From HXMU1420-2 sp017643305 (GTDB taxonomy: Bacteria > Pseudomonadota > Alphaproteobacteria > Rhodobacterales > Rhodobacteraceae), in the NCBI GenBank assembly GCA_965217135.1, contig OZ244249.1, positions 1,364,001 through 1,428,000 on the forward strand: a DNA stretch of 64,000 bases, read 5' to 3'. The position numbers and the translations under genes are program-made. The notes under the pieces are model-generated. The model worked only from the letters and a program-made list of their open reading frames with translations. It made no database searches and had not been told where the DNA came from. Below are positions 43,346 through 50,893 of the stretch, in pieces (the first letter of the stretch is position 1; every line of letters starts with the position of its first letter).

Positions 43346-45127
43346 TCACCCAGTCTGGTGGAGAGACAAAGTAGATAAAGCTTCGTCCAATTCAGCAGCC
43401 AAGCGCTTAGTGGTGGACACATCCTTATAAGGCTCAGTAACAATAAACTGGTTCGGATCAAAATCCGGGTCAAGATAGAGTAGGTCTCCAACCACACGAT
43501 CCAGATTGACCGCACCGTCTAGATGCGTCGCAGCTGCAGCCCTATATGCTGCCGCTCGCCTGGTAGTTTTTGAAAACTCATCCACGACCCGACAGCAAGC
43601 CTCGAAATCGCCCAATACATAATAAGCTATGGCTTCCAGCTCGCGGCAATATGCTGGAAGGAACGGATCAAGAATCTTGGCACGTCTTTGGTACTCAAGA
43701 GCTGCTTCCCCGTCTCCAAGGAAATTGTGGATTTCACCCATTCTGCCCACAATAAAGGCATGATTTGGGTTGAGTTCAATGGCACGGTTGAAATGGAACT
43801 GCGCCCGCTCGAAGTCGCGGGTGTGAAGCGCAAGCGATCCGGCGATCCTATGGCTCTCGGCATCTGTCTCGTCCAACTCGATCGCACGTTTGCTGCAGTC
43901 TACCAGCTCTTGCCAAACGTCTTCTCCAGTCCATTCCGCAACAGTGGATAATGCGCAAGCCCTCCATGCATGGACGCGTCCGTATTCCGGTTCACGTTTA
44001 AGCGCCTCATCAAACCATTGCACAGCTAGTTCCGCATTTTCTTGTGTGACGCCGCCAATACGATGATATGATAAGCCGCGTATGAAGCAATCATATGCTT
44101 CCAGATCGTTGGGCCGCTTCCTCTGCGCGGTCGCCTCTGCTTGAATTTCGATCCGGCCTGCAACGCTCGACACGATCTTAGAAACAAGTTCATCCTGAAA
44201 ATCGAAAAGATCTTCAAAATTGCAATCCGCTCGTTCGGACCAAAGTTGATCACCGGATTCTGAGTCCAAAAGGTATGCATTAACACGGACGCGATTACCC
44301 AGCTTCCTCACTCCTCCTTCCAAGCAGAAACGCGCGCCTAGTTTTCGGCCGAGTTCTCGCGCATCTATTGTCACCCCTTTCAAGCCAAAACTGGTATTTC
44401 GGGAGATCGTCAGGATGTCAGGGAAGCGAGACAATTCAGTAATGATATCTTCGGTCAGACCGTCCGCAAAGTACTCCTGATCAGGATCGTTGCTCATGTT
44501 CTGAAAGGGAAGTGCGATCAATGAGTTTTTAGATTGCTGTCCAGATACTACTGCGGGAATGCTGTTGTCTTCAATACGAGCGGTCCCGCAACTGTGCGTG
44601 CCAAGTTCCCCAACGACTGAGTAAACGGTCACTGGTTCGTCAATATTTTTGAGTTGCCTAGCGCCTTGGTTTTCAAACTTTAGTTGAGCTGAACGCTTTA
44701 CATGATCGAAAACTGAATTGCTGATCAACACCATCCCTGGGTCGGCTTCCGCCTCTATGCGACTTGCGATATTCACTCCGTCACCGAGCAGATCATCTCC
44801 ATCTACTACGACGTCTGCGAGATGAATCCCAACCCTCAAGTTTAGTCCAACATCTTTTTGCTTAATCGGTTCTCGCAATTTAAGCTGTACATCATATCCG
44901 CAACGAACAGCAGCAACCGGGCTTGAGAATTCAAGCAAAAACCCATCGCCCGCACGATTAAAAACCCGCCCGTTGTGGAATGAGGCCGTCGTCTCAAGAA
45001 GCTTACCAAGGTGTGCGACACGGCTGATCGTGTCTGCTTCGTTTTCACGCATCCTAGCGGAATAACCGACTACGTCAGCGGCCATTATCGTTGACAGTCG
45101 TCGAAGCATTTTAACTACATTTCTCAT
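43346..45127 (-). CDS. Class III adenylate cyclase with TPR repeats
   Basis: A 593-residue protein. Residues ~8-180 form a class III cyclase domain (LSTIMAADVVGYSARM with metal Asp; VFNRAGDGFLLEF; LRVGIHLADVVVDGDDLLGDGVNIASRIEA). A linker with the pattern ALPFQNMSNDPDQEYFADGLTEDIITELSRF follows, then about five TPR units from residue ~330 (e.g. AHAWRACALSTVAEWTGE, RAIELNPNHAFIVGRMGEIH). This layout is common in alphaproteobacteria and is thought to link cAMP synthesis to protein contacts. The promoter side faces the IS3 copy at 45.2 kb. No ribosome site is evident, so the exact start (45127 or 45106) is uncertain. Confidence 0.87.
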   Translation of the reverse strand: MRNVVKMLRRLSTIMAADVVGYSARMRENEADTISRVAHLGKLLETTASFHNGRVFNRAGDGFLLEFSSPVAAVRCGYDVQLKLREPIKQKDVGLNLRVGIHLADVVVDGDDLLGDGVNIASRIEAEADPGMVLISNSVFDHVKRSAQLKFENQGARQLKNIDEPVTVYSVVGELGTHSCGTARIEDNSIPAVVSGQQSKNSLIALPFQNMSNDPDQEYFADGLTEDIITELSRFPDILTISRNTSFGLKGVTIDARELGRKLGARFCLEGGVRKLGNRVRVNAYLLDSESGDQLWSERADCNFEDLFDFQDELVSKIVSSVAGRIEIQAEATAQRKRPNDLEAYDCFIRGLSYHRIGGVTQENAELAVQWFDEALKREPEYGRVHAWRACALSTVAEWTGEDVWQELVDCSKRAIELDETDAESHRIAGSLALHTRDFERAQFHFNRAIELNPNHAFIVGRMGEIHNFLGDGEAALEYQRRAKILDPFLPAYCRELEAIAYYVLGDFEACCRVVDEFSKTTRRAAAYRAAAATHLDGAVNLDRVVGDLLYLDPDFDPNQFIVTEPYKDVSTTKRLAAELDEALSTLSLHQTG

Positions 45128-45206
45128 CTAATGTCTGAATAATTGATCAGACAATTTACCAAACTGTATAACAAGTCACGCATTTTTGTCTGCAAATAGC
45201 TGGAAT

Positions 45207-45605
45207 GCCCCTTCTGAACTGATCCGACGTTATGTTTAGGAAACGGAGGACCGAGAATGGCGAACAAGAGACACAAGCCCGAGGAGATAGTTCAGAATCT
45301 ACGGCAAGTTGAGGTGCTTTTCGGGCAAGGGATGCCTCGTCTGGATGCGATTAGACAGATAGGTGTTGTTGAACAGACCTATTACCGCTGGCGCAAGCAG
45401 TATGGCGGTATGGTGATCGACCAACTAAAGGAACTCAAACGGCTCCAGAAAGAGAATGAACGTCTTCGGAAAGCCGTGTCGGACCTGACCCTGTGCGGAG
45501 CCTGATCTGACTGGTCCGAGTTGATTGTTAGTGCATGACTGGCCTTGGGCCCACCGGGATGATGGTTTCCGGGTTCGGTGGGCGGTCACTCCCAATTTGG
45601 GTTAG
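45207..45605. mobile_element. Rearranged IS3-family remnant A
   Basis: The 5' IS end and most of orfA lie on the plus strand (45207-45495), then CCTGATCTGACTGGTCC begins an orfB terminus in the opposite orientation (minus strand 45600-45533 reads DRPPNPETIIPVGPRPVMH then stop, like RPPAPEAIVQMDQPPIMH of the full copy). Two ends facing each other cannot come from one intact insertion, so this is a fusion of two copies. The sequence is diverged from the full copy, so it is older. Confidence 0.7.
45257..45505 (+). pseudogene. IS3 OrfA, 3'-truncated
   Basis: 82 residues: MANKRHKPEEIVQNLRQVEVLFGQGMPRLDAI is the helix-turn-helix start of an IS3 OrfA, and QLKELKRLQKENERLRKAVSDLTL is the leucine zipper. 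It ends prematurely after LTLCGA instead of LTLDKLILAEAAKGNF, at the junction with the inverted orfB end. It may still be translated but cannot make transposase. Confidence 0.8.
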
Positions 45606-45641
45606 CCAATAGTTTGAAGCTAATCACTTAGCTAACCCAAA
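45596..45641. repeat. 11-bp inverted repeat between IS remnant A and the next gene
   Basis: TTTGGGTTAGC at 45596-45606 and GCTAACCCAAA at 45631-45641 are perfect inverse complements with a 24-bp loop. It lies 6 bp after the stop of the minus-strand 206-residue gene. No T-run follows in that direction, so it may be a hairpin barrier or the end of another mobile element. Confidence 0.55.
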
Positions 45642-45646
45642 CCTCA

Positions 45647-46267
45647 TCAGATCGCTGACATGATGCGGGTAGTTTTAAGAGTGCCGAGCTCATTTCCCTT
45701 CGCCACTAAAGATTGAAATTCTTCATTGTCCATCATTTTGTCAACGCTCTCGCCCCAGTGGTCCATCGAGTGGAAACGATAAACTACGAACATTTCTTCA
45801 TGATCTTTGGCAGCCACAGGCACTACTATTCCAATAGACACATCCATGGACTGCATGAGCTTGTCTAATTGCGGCGCCAACTCCATCACTCCGCCAATGT
45901 TGCTTCTTGGCATATGGTATACACGTCCCACCAACAATGGACGGGGTGGATTTGTCGGCCCACCGTACACCATTCTGTACACATTAGGACCTCGAAGATC
46001 ACCTGCGGGGTTTGCAGCTCGCTCATTGAATAGAGCCTGAAATTCTGGATCACTGCCAAACTTTTGGAAGGCAGTTGCTCCATCAGACAATGAGGAATAA
46101 AAGCTCTGCAAGCTGTAGTCGCCAACATCTGCGCCCGCGATAACCTTAAATATCCGTGTAAACGCCCCATGTCTGGCCATTACTCCAGCGACACGACGTA
46201 ATCTACTTTCGGCAAGCGTTTCTTTTCCTACGTGTGGCGTAACCTCACGAATTGCACATATTGTCAT
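45647..46267 (-). CDS. Uncharacterised protein, possible two dimeric alpha/beta-barrel domains
   Basis: A 206-residue soluble protein I cannot name. Its two halves have a similar tone (AGVMARHGAFTRIFKVIAGADVGDYSLQSFYSSLSD..FQALFNER, then LVGRVYHMPRSNIGGVMELAPQLDKLMQ...FVVYRFHSMDHWGESVDKMMDNEEFQSLV), which suggests two NIPSNAP/ABM-like dimeric barrel units. GGAGAAATC precedes the ATG. It has its own MerR-type promoter and is enclosed by IS3 remnants, so it looks like cargo of a former composite element. No function is assigned. Confidence 0.7.
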   Translation of the reverse strand: MTICAIREVTPHVGKETLAESRLRRVAGVMARHGAFTRIFKVIAGADVGDYSLQSFYSSLSDGATAFQKFGSDPEFQALFNERAANPAGDLRGPNVYRMVYGGPTNPPRPLLVGRVYHMPRSNIGGVMELAPQLDKLMQSMDVSIGIVVPVAAKDHEEMFVVYRFHSMDHWGESVDKMMDNEEFQSLVAKGNELGTLKTTRIMSAI

Positions 46268-46328
46268 TTTGATTTCTCCTTTCTGTTTTAGTCGTAAGTT
46301 GAGGAAACCACTCCAATTGAAAACTTTA

Positions 46329-46359
46329 TATAAAATATTGACTTTACCTTACGTCAAGG
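46329..46359 (-). promoter_or_regulatory. MerR-type promoter of the 206-residue gene
   Basis: Reading leftward: -35 TTGACG (46359-46354), a 19-bp spacer, then -10 TATATA (46334-46329). The over-long 19-bp spacer with a dyad TTGAC-N10-GTCAA (46359-46340) is the hallmark of promoters twisted open by MerR-family activators. The start codon is ~55 bp downstream. No MerR gene is in the window; it may have been lost when the IS3 copies inserted at 46.4 kb. Confidence 0.6.
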
Positions 46360-46404
46360 GACTTCTCATGTTCCAAAGACCCACGTCAAAGGCGCTGTCA
46401 TGCT

Positions 46405-46590
46405 TATGGTCTTCCCCCACTGAAGTGGTCCTCCGCTATGTTTAGGAAAAACGGAGGAAACACATGGCCAACAAGCGACCGAAGCCCGAGGAAATTGTCA
46501 CGAAGTTAAGGCAAGTTGAGGTTCTGACAGGGCAAGGCATGCCGCGTTTGGATGCGATCCGGCAGATTGGCGTGACTGAACAGCCTGATC
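46405..46590 (+). mobile_element. IS3 remnant B (5' end only)
   Basis: The plus strand carries the IS 5' end (CCCCCACTGAAGTGGTCC) and the first ~42 codons of orfA (MANKRPKPEEIVTKLRQVE...IGVTEQ), nearly identical to the complete copy C but in opposite orientation. It stops abruptly at CAG/CCTGATC, where copy C begins. Copies B and C thus make a large inverted repeat around 46.4-46.6 and 47.6-47.8 kb. Confidence 0.8.
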
Positions 46591-46619
46591 AGCCCCACCT
46601 GAGTGGTCCAGTTTGATTG

Positions 46620-47480
46620 TTAGTGCATGATCGGCGGTTGGTCCATCTGGACGATGGCTTCGGGTGCCGGAGGGCGGTAGCCCAATGCACTGTGCGGTCG
46701 TTTCGTGTTGTAGTGCTTCCTCCATTCTTCGATCAGGGTTTGAGCCTCGCGCAAGCTGTAGAAGATTTCACCGTTCAGGAACTCATCCCGGAACCTTGCG
46801 TTGAAGCTTTCGCAGTATCCGTTCTCCCAGGGCGACCCTGGTTCGATGTATGCTGTCTTTGCGCCGACAGCCTTGATCCAGTCCTGCACAGCCTGCGCAA
46901 CGAACTCCAGGCCGTTGTCAGAGCGAATGAACGATGGGACACCGCGCAGGATGAACAGGTCACTCAAGGCATCGATGACGTTGCCTGAGTTCAGCTTGCG
47001 ATCCACTCGGATAGCCAGGCATTCCCGGCTGTACTCGTCGATGATGTTCAGCGTGCGGAACGCTTTCCCATCGTCAGTCCGGCAATGCACGAAGTCATAG
47101 CTCCAAACATGATCGCGACGCTCTGGCCGCAGTCGAAGGCACGACCCATCATTCAGCCAGAGCCGCCCTTTCTTTGCCTGTTTCGTTGGCACTTTCAGCC
47201 CCTCTCGTCGCCACAGCCTTTCGACGCGCTTGTCATTCACATGCCAGCCCGCCTCTCTCAGCAAAGCAGCGATCCGGCGATAGCCATAGCGGCCATATTG
47301 CCGGGCCAGTTCGATCATGTCGGCGACCAATCGTTCTTCATCGGCGCGACCAACTGGCATCTTCCGCTGCGTGGATCGGTGCTGTCTCAGAACGCGGCAC
47401 GCGCGGCGTTCCGAAACCCTCAGCTCCGCACGAACACGATCAATGCAGGCGCGACGACGAGCGGGGCTCAGAAGTTTCCC
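46620..47480 (-). CDS. IS3 OrfB transposase (made by -1 frameshift from OrfA)
   Basis: The integrase-core half of an IS3 transposase. The DDE residues are in VWSYDFVHCRTDDG, FIRSDNGLEF and SPWENGYCESFNARFRDEFL; the C-terminus is HSALGYRPPAPEAIVQMDQPPIMH. The frame is open back to the GGGAAAC slippery site at 47480-47474, so it is expressed as an OrfAB fusion; an internal ATG at 47360 lies in the HTH_21-like region. Confidence 0.9.
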   Translation of the reverse strand, partial: GKLLSPARRRACIDRVRAELRVSERRACRVLRQHRSTQRKMPVGRADEERLVADMIELARQYGRYGYRRIAALLREAGWHVNDKRVERLWRREGLKVPTKQAKKGRLWLNDGSCLRLRPERRDHVWSYDFVHCRTDDGKAFRTLNIIDEYSRECLAIRVDRKLNSGNVIDALSDLFILRGVPSFIRSDNGLEFVAQAVQDWIKAVGAKTAYIEPGSPWENGYCESFNARFRDEFLNGEIFYSLREAQTLIEEWRKHYNTKRPHSALGYRPPAPEAIVQMDQPPIMH

Positions 47481-47746
47481 TTCGCGGCTTCCGCCAGGAT
47501 CAGCTTGTCGAGCGTCAGATCCGAAACGGCCTTTCTAAGCCGTTCATTCTCTTTTTGCAGACGCTTCAGTTCCTTCAATTGATCCGTGCCCATTCCACCG
47601 TACTTCTTCTTCCAGCGGTAATAGGTCTGTTCAGTCACACCAATCTGCCGGATGGCATCCAGACGCGGCATCCCTTGCCCCGTCAGAACCTCAACCTGCC
47701 GTAACTTCGTGACAATCTCTTCAGGCTTCGGTCTCTTGTTGGCCAT
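47468..47746 (-). CDS. IS3 OrfA
   Basis: A 92-residue helix-turn-helix/leucine-zipper protein (MANKRPKPEEIVTKLRQVEVLTGQG...TYYRWKKKYGG...RLQKENERLRKAVSDLTLDKLILAEAAKGNF). It starts at 47746 with GGAGGAAAC upstream. It binds the IS ends and regulates transposition, and gives the fusion transposase by -1 slippage. Confidence 0.9.
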   Translation of the reverse strand: MANKRPKPEEIVTKLRQVEVLTGQGMPRLDAIRQIGVTEQTYYRWKKKYGGMGTDQLKELKRLQKENERLRKAVSDLTLDKLILAEAAKGNF

Positions 47747-47930
47747 GTGTTTCCTCCGTTTTCCTAAACATAGCGGAGGACCACTACAGTGGGGGAAGAC
47801 CAGGAATTCTGGTCTGAGCAGCCAACTTTTTTCAGTCTCTGTGGGATTACAGTTGGTTATGCCCAAAAAAAGACCCTTTCTTCCGGGTGTTACGGATCAC
47901 CCCCCAACTTGCCATGACCGCCCAAAAAGT

Positions 47931-47948
47931 GGATCCCGAAGAGGGTCC
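47931..47948 (-). terminator. Possible terminator of the tRNA-Tyr gene
   Basis: Read on the minus strand, GGACCCTCTTCGGGATCC folds into a short stem with a one-base bulge, followed by ACTTTTT. It lies about 50 bp past the tRNA 3' end. The stem is not perfect, so confidence is modest. Confidence 0.45.
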
Positions 47949-48000
47949 GTGGAATACGATATTCAAAAATCTTTATATTACAGAAGCTTATAGGAGTAAA

Positions 48001-48086
48001 TGGTGGGCGACCCTGGAATCGAACCAGGCGTGCGTCTCCGCGAGGGAGTTACAGTCCCCTGCCACACCTTGCGGCCTGTCGCCCAC
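48001..48086 (-). tRNA. tRNA-Tyr (anticodon GTA)
   Basis: The minus strand reads GTGGGCGACAGGCCGCAAGG... with acceptor stem GTGGGCG pairing with CGCCCAC, anticodon loop ACTGTAACT (GTA), a long class II variable arm (TCGCGGAGACGCACG region), T-loop GGTTCGATTCC and an encoded CCA end (48003-48001). The long variable arm is expected for bacterial tRNA-Tyr. Its 3' end faces the IS3-rich region. Confidence 0.95.
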
Positions 48087-48193
48087 AGGCAGCGCATTGC
48101 GTCTGCCGTGGAGGCGTGATTACAAGCGCACTTAATAGGCGTCAACAGGAAATTCCAGCCCTTGGCGGAAGGGCGCGACGTGAGGCGAAACAG

Positions 48194-48970
48194 ATGAAAA
48201 AACCGAAATGGGTCATTGAAAAGGAACAGGCGCGCAAGGCCGAAGCGGCCCAGACTGTCTGGCTGTTTGGTCTGCATGCAGTACGTGACGCGCTGGTGAA
48301 TGCCCGACGCGAAAAGCTGCGGCTGATCGTGACGCAAAACGCCTGCGACCGGCTGGCCGATGCCATCGCTACGGCGGGGATCGAGCCCGAGATTGCCGAT
48401 GCCCGACGCTTTAACGCCCCGATTGATCCAGCCTCCGTGCATCAGGGGGCCGCGTTGGAGGTGCGCCCGCTGGACTGGGGCCGTTTGGAAGACGTGGCGC
48501 TGGGCCCCGCGCCGCAACGCGTGCTGATGCTGGACCGAGTCACCGACCCGCATAATGTTGGCGCGATCCTGCGCTCCGCCGAGGTGCTGGGCGCCTCTGC
48601 CGTGATCGCCCCGCGCCATCACGCCGCCCCGGAAACCGGCGCGCTGGCCAAGACCGCCAGCGGTGCGCTGGAACGCCAACCCTATCTGCGCGTGCGCAAC
48701 TTGGCCGATGCCATTCGCGAACTCCAGAACATGGACTATTTCGTGCTGGGTCTTGATGGCGAGGCCGACATTACCATCGAAGTGGCGCTGGCCGGACGCG
48801 CTGACCGGCCCACTGCGCTGGTGTTGGGGGCCGAAGGGCCGGGACTGCGGGCTAAAACCCGCGATGTGGTCGATGCCCTTGTGCGGATCGACGCAGCAGG
48901 CAGCTTCGGTTCGCTCAACGTCTCCAACGCGGCGGCGATTGCCCTATATGCATCTCTACCGCCACGATAG
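48194..48970 (+). CDS. rlmB: 23S rRNA (guanosine-2'-O-)-methyltransferase RlmB
   Basis: A 258-residue SpoU/TrmH-type RNA methyltransferase. The N-terminal substrate-binding part (TVWLFGLHAVRDALVNARREKLRLIVT) and the three SPOUT motifs (LDRVTDPHNVGAILRSAEVLGA; ALVLGAEGPGLR; SLNVSNAAAIALYAS) are clear. It methylates the ribose of a guanosine in 23S rRNA (G2251 in E. coli). I start at ATG 48194; upstream in-frame codons overlap the tRNA leader and are not conserved. It is divergent from tRNA-Tyr. Confidence 0.92.
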   Translation: MKKPKWVIEKEQARKAEAAQTVWLFGLHAVRDALVNARREKLRLIVTQNACDRLADAIATAGIEPEIADARRFNAPIDPASVHQGAALEVRPLDWGRLEDVALGPAPQRVLMLDRVTDPHNVGAILRSAEVLGASAVIAPRHHAAPETGALAKTASGALERQPYLRVRNLADAIRELQNMDYFVLGLDGEADITIEVALAGRADRPTALVLGAEGPGLRAKTRDVVDALVRIDAAGSFGSLNVSNAAAIALYASLPPR

Positions 48971-48978
48971 AGGATGTG

Positions 48979-49269
48979 ATGGGATACCCAACCAAGATTG
49001 CCACCTGTTGTTATTGCGGCACCCGCGCCGCGCTGGTGCTGACCGGCAAGCACCGGCATGAACTGTCGTGTTCGGGCTGCGGCGCGCCTTTGCATGACCT
49101 CAAGATGTTGCCCAAAGATCGGACTGGCGACCGGGAAATCCTGCATGACCGACCCCGGAAATCCGGTAAACCGCGCTCCCAGAAGCCGAAAAAGAAGAAA
49201 TCGCGTAAATTCACATTTGGCAAAATTCTGGAAGAAGCGTTCGACACGATCGAAGATATCTTCGACTGA
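48979..49269 (+). CDS. Small zinc-ribbon protein
   Basis: A 96-residue protein with two CxxC motifs (CCYCGTRAALVLTG and LSCSGCGAPLHDL) that form a zinc ribbon, then a very basic tail (PRKSGKPRSQKPKKKKSRKFTFGK) and an acidic end (EEAFDTIEDIFD). It follows rlmB after 8 bp and is probably co-transcribed. The basic tail suggests RNA or ribosome contact; this is inference. GTG 48976 is an alternative start. Confidence 0.8.
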   Translation: MGYPTKIATCCYCGTRAALVLTGKHRHELSCSGCGAPLHDLKMLPKDRTGDREILHDRPRKSGKPRSQKPKKKKSRKFTFGKILEEAFDTIEDIFD

Positions 49270-49369
49270 GATTTTCGAAATGCAACAAATCCTGACGCGG
49301 ATTGAAACTCCCTTCACATAACCGTGGCCAGGGTTGGATTTGACCCGCAGTCTGTGCATTTTACTCAGG

Positions 49370-49840
49370 ATGCCAACAACTGCAGTTTTCAGATCCGTGA
49401 TCCGTCTGATATTCACATCAATTTTCTTTGCGCTGGCCCTGACCGGGGTGACTCGCGCGGACAGCCCGATGTTCTATTCCGCCGAGGGGGCGGCGATCTC
49501 TGGCTATGACCCGGTGGCCTATTTCACCGTAGGCCGTGCGGTGCGTGGCAAGCTGGAATACACAATCGTTTGGAAACGCGCTGTCTGGCGGTTTTCCACC
49601 AGTGAAAATCAGGCAAAATTTGAAGCAAATCCTAGGGCCTATGCCCCGCAATACGGTGGTTACTGCGCGTATGGAGTGGCTAATGGTGGGCTCAGCCCTA
49701 CCAAACCCGACGCCTGGGTCATACATGACGGTCGGCTTTATCTGATCCACAGCACAGGCGTACGGGAAGTTTGGTCGCAAGACGCGGCGGGACATGTGGC
49801 GCGGGCAAATGGCAACTGGCCTTCGGTGCTGCGCGACTGA
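49370..49840 (+). CDS. YHS-domain protein, exported
   Basis: A 156-residue protein with an N-terminal signal/anchor (FRSVIRLIFTSIFFALALTGVTRA) and a YHS domain (AISGYDPVAYFTVGRAVRGK...WRFSTSENQAKFEANPRAYAPQYGGYCAYGVA). YHS domains bind metals, often copper, or act in redox homeostasis. Here the pattern is the VAYF/GYCA type common in alphaproteobacteria. It is followed by a terminator hairpin at 49859. Confidence 0.85.
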   Translation: MPTTAVFRSVIRLIFTSIFFALALTGVTRADSPMFYSAEGAAISGYDPVAYFTVGRAVRGKLEYTIVWKRAVWRFSTSENQAKFEANPRAYAPQYGGYCAYGVANGGLSPTKPDAWVIHDGRLYLIHSTGVREVWSQDAAGHVARANGNWPSVLRD

Positions 49841-49858
49841 CACTGGCGTGATCACATT

Positions 49859-49877
49859 GCCGCGAGCGGCCTTTTTT
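49859..49877 (+). terminator. Terminator after the YHS gene
   Basis: GCCG-CGAG-CGGC (49859-49870) forms a four-bp G+C stem with a tetraloop, directly followed by CTTTTTTC. It lies 19 bp after the YHS stop codon. Confidence 0.7.
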
Positions 49878-49887
49878 CTCTGAAAAT

Positions 49888-49993
49888 CATACCCATATCA
49901 ACATCATGACCTCGGAGTCGGAACCTCCGACAGGTCTCTTCACTGTCCCTCGTTCCGCCACTGCGCTCAAGGCTTCCCTTGAGCGCTTTTTTT
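49888..49993 (+). ncRNA. Candidate small RNA or leader with its own terminator
   Basis: Between two terminators lies a ~105-bp unit. It has a nested hairpin (GACCT 49908-49912 with AGGTC 49932-49936, and CGGAG 49913-49917 with CTCCG 49925-49929), then a perfect ten-bp terminator stem (GCGCTCAAGG 49963-49972, CCTTGAGCGC 49977-49986) with loop CTTC and seven Ts (49987-49993). The terminator ends 27 bp before the start codon of the CoA-binding protein gene. This could be an independent sRNA or an attenuating leader. No promoter was identified. Confidence 0.45.
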
Positions 49994-50020
49994 CTTGGGT
50001 GGGGCAGGGTATGCAACGCC

Positions 50021-50506
50021 ATGCCCTTTTATTCCGATACACATTTGCGCACCGTTCTGTCCCACACCCGCTCCATCGCAATGGTGGGGGTGTCTCTGAA
50101 CCCGGTCCGGCCCAGCAACTACGTGGCCCGCTACCTGTCGTTGAAAGGGTACGACATCTATCCGGTCAACCCGGCGGCGGAAGGGCAGATGCTGGCGAAC
50201 AAACCGGTGGTCGCCAGCCTGCGTGATATCGATGCACCGGTCGATATGGTTGATATTTTCCGCCGTTCCGAAGCGGTCCCGCCCATCGTGGACGAAGCGC
50301 TGGAGGTATTTCCCAACCTGCAGACCATTTGGATGCAGATCGGCGTGAAAAATGCGGAAGCTGCCGCCAAGGCCGCAGCGCGTGGCGTCACGGTGATCCA
50401 GAACCGCTGTCCGAAGATCGAACACCAACGCTTGTTCGAAGAACTGCGCAAGGCCGGGTTCAACACGGGGATTATCTCTTCGAGGCTCCACCTCTGGGGC
50501 ACCTAG
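50021..50506 (+). CDS. CoA-binding protein (YccU-like)
   Basis: A 161-residue single Rossmann-like domain of the CoA_binding_2 family: HTRSIAMVGVSLNPVRPSNYVARYLSLKGYDIYPVNP, then VDMVDIFRRSEAVPPIVDEAL, WMQIGVKNAEAA and VIQNRCPKIEH. It binds CoA or a related nucleotide; the biological role is unknown. The ATG at 50021 is 27 bp after a strong terminator, so expression may depend on read-through or on a start inside the leader. Confidence 0.85.
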   Translation: MPFYSDTHLRTVLSHTRSIAMVGVSLNPVRPSNYVARYLSLKGYDIYPVNPAAEGQMLANKPVVASLRDIDAPVDMVDIFRRSEAVPPIVDEALEVFPNLQTIWMQIGVKNAEAAAKAAARGVTVIQNRCPKIEHQRLFEELRKAGFNTGIISSRLHLWGT

Positions 50507-50584
50507 AGCCAAGCCATTTCGAAAGGGATTGCAAGCGCGCTCTGCGGCGCGGTTCAACGCGCATCGAAGCGCAATTTGTCCGTG

Positions 50585-50893
50585 TCAGCGGCTTGCCTTT
50601 TCCTCGATTCCGCTCATGCCCTGCCTACGGGCGAGCTCTGCTAGGACGTCCTCCAGCGCCACATCCCGCGCTGTTAGCATGACCAGCAGGTGATAGAGCA
50701 CATCTGCGGCCTCTGTTGTCAGTTTCTCCCGGTCGCCCTTCACTGCCTCGATGATGGCCTCGACCGCCTCTTCGCCAAATTTCTCGGCGCATTTCTCCGG
50801 CCCCTTGGCCAGCAGTTTGGCGGTCCAGCTTGTGTCGGGATCGGCGGTCTTGCGGGATGCGATCACCGCCTCCAGATCCTTGAGAATGCTCAT
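50585..50893 (-). CDS. hisE: Phosphoribosyl-ATP diphosphatase
   Basis: A 102-residue MazG-like enzyme for the second step of histidine synthesis (PR-ATP to PR-AMP). Key text: LLAKGPEKCAEKFGEEAVEAIIEAVKGDREKLTTEAADVLYHLLVML, with the EExxE..ExxD metal pattern. Its start overlaps the hisF stop by four bases, so they are coupled; it is the last his gene in this cluster. Confidence 0.95.
   Translation of the reverse strand: MSILKDLEAVIASRKTADPDTSWTAKLLAKGPEKCAEKFGEEAVEAIIEAVKGDREKLTTEAADVLYHLLVMLTARDVALEDVLAELARRQGMSGIEEKASR

Larger units (their letters stand above)
46588..47800 (-). mobile_element. Complete IS3-family insertion sequence (copy C)
   Basis: A ~1.2 kb element with orfA and orfB on the minus strand. 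Terminal repeats are imperfect: CCCCACCTGAGTGGTCCA at the left and, as complement, CCCCCACTGTAGTGGTCCT at the right. The programmed slippage heptamer GGGAAAC sits near the orfA end (complement of 47474-47480). Both genes look intact, so this is the likely active parent of the other fragments. I could not find a clear 3-4 bp target duplication, which agrees with insertion into, or recombination with, copy B. Confidence 0.85.
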
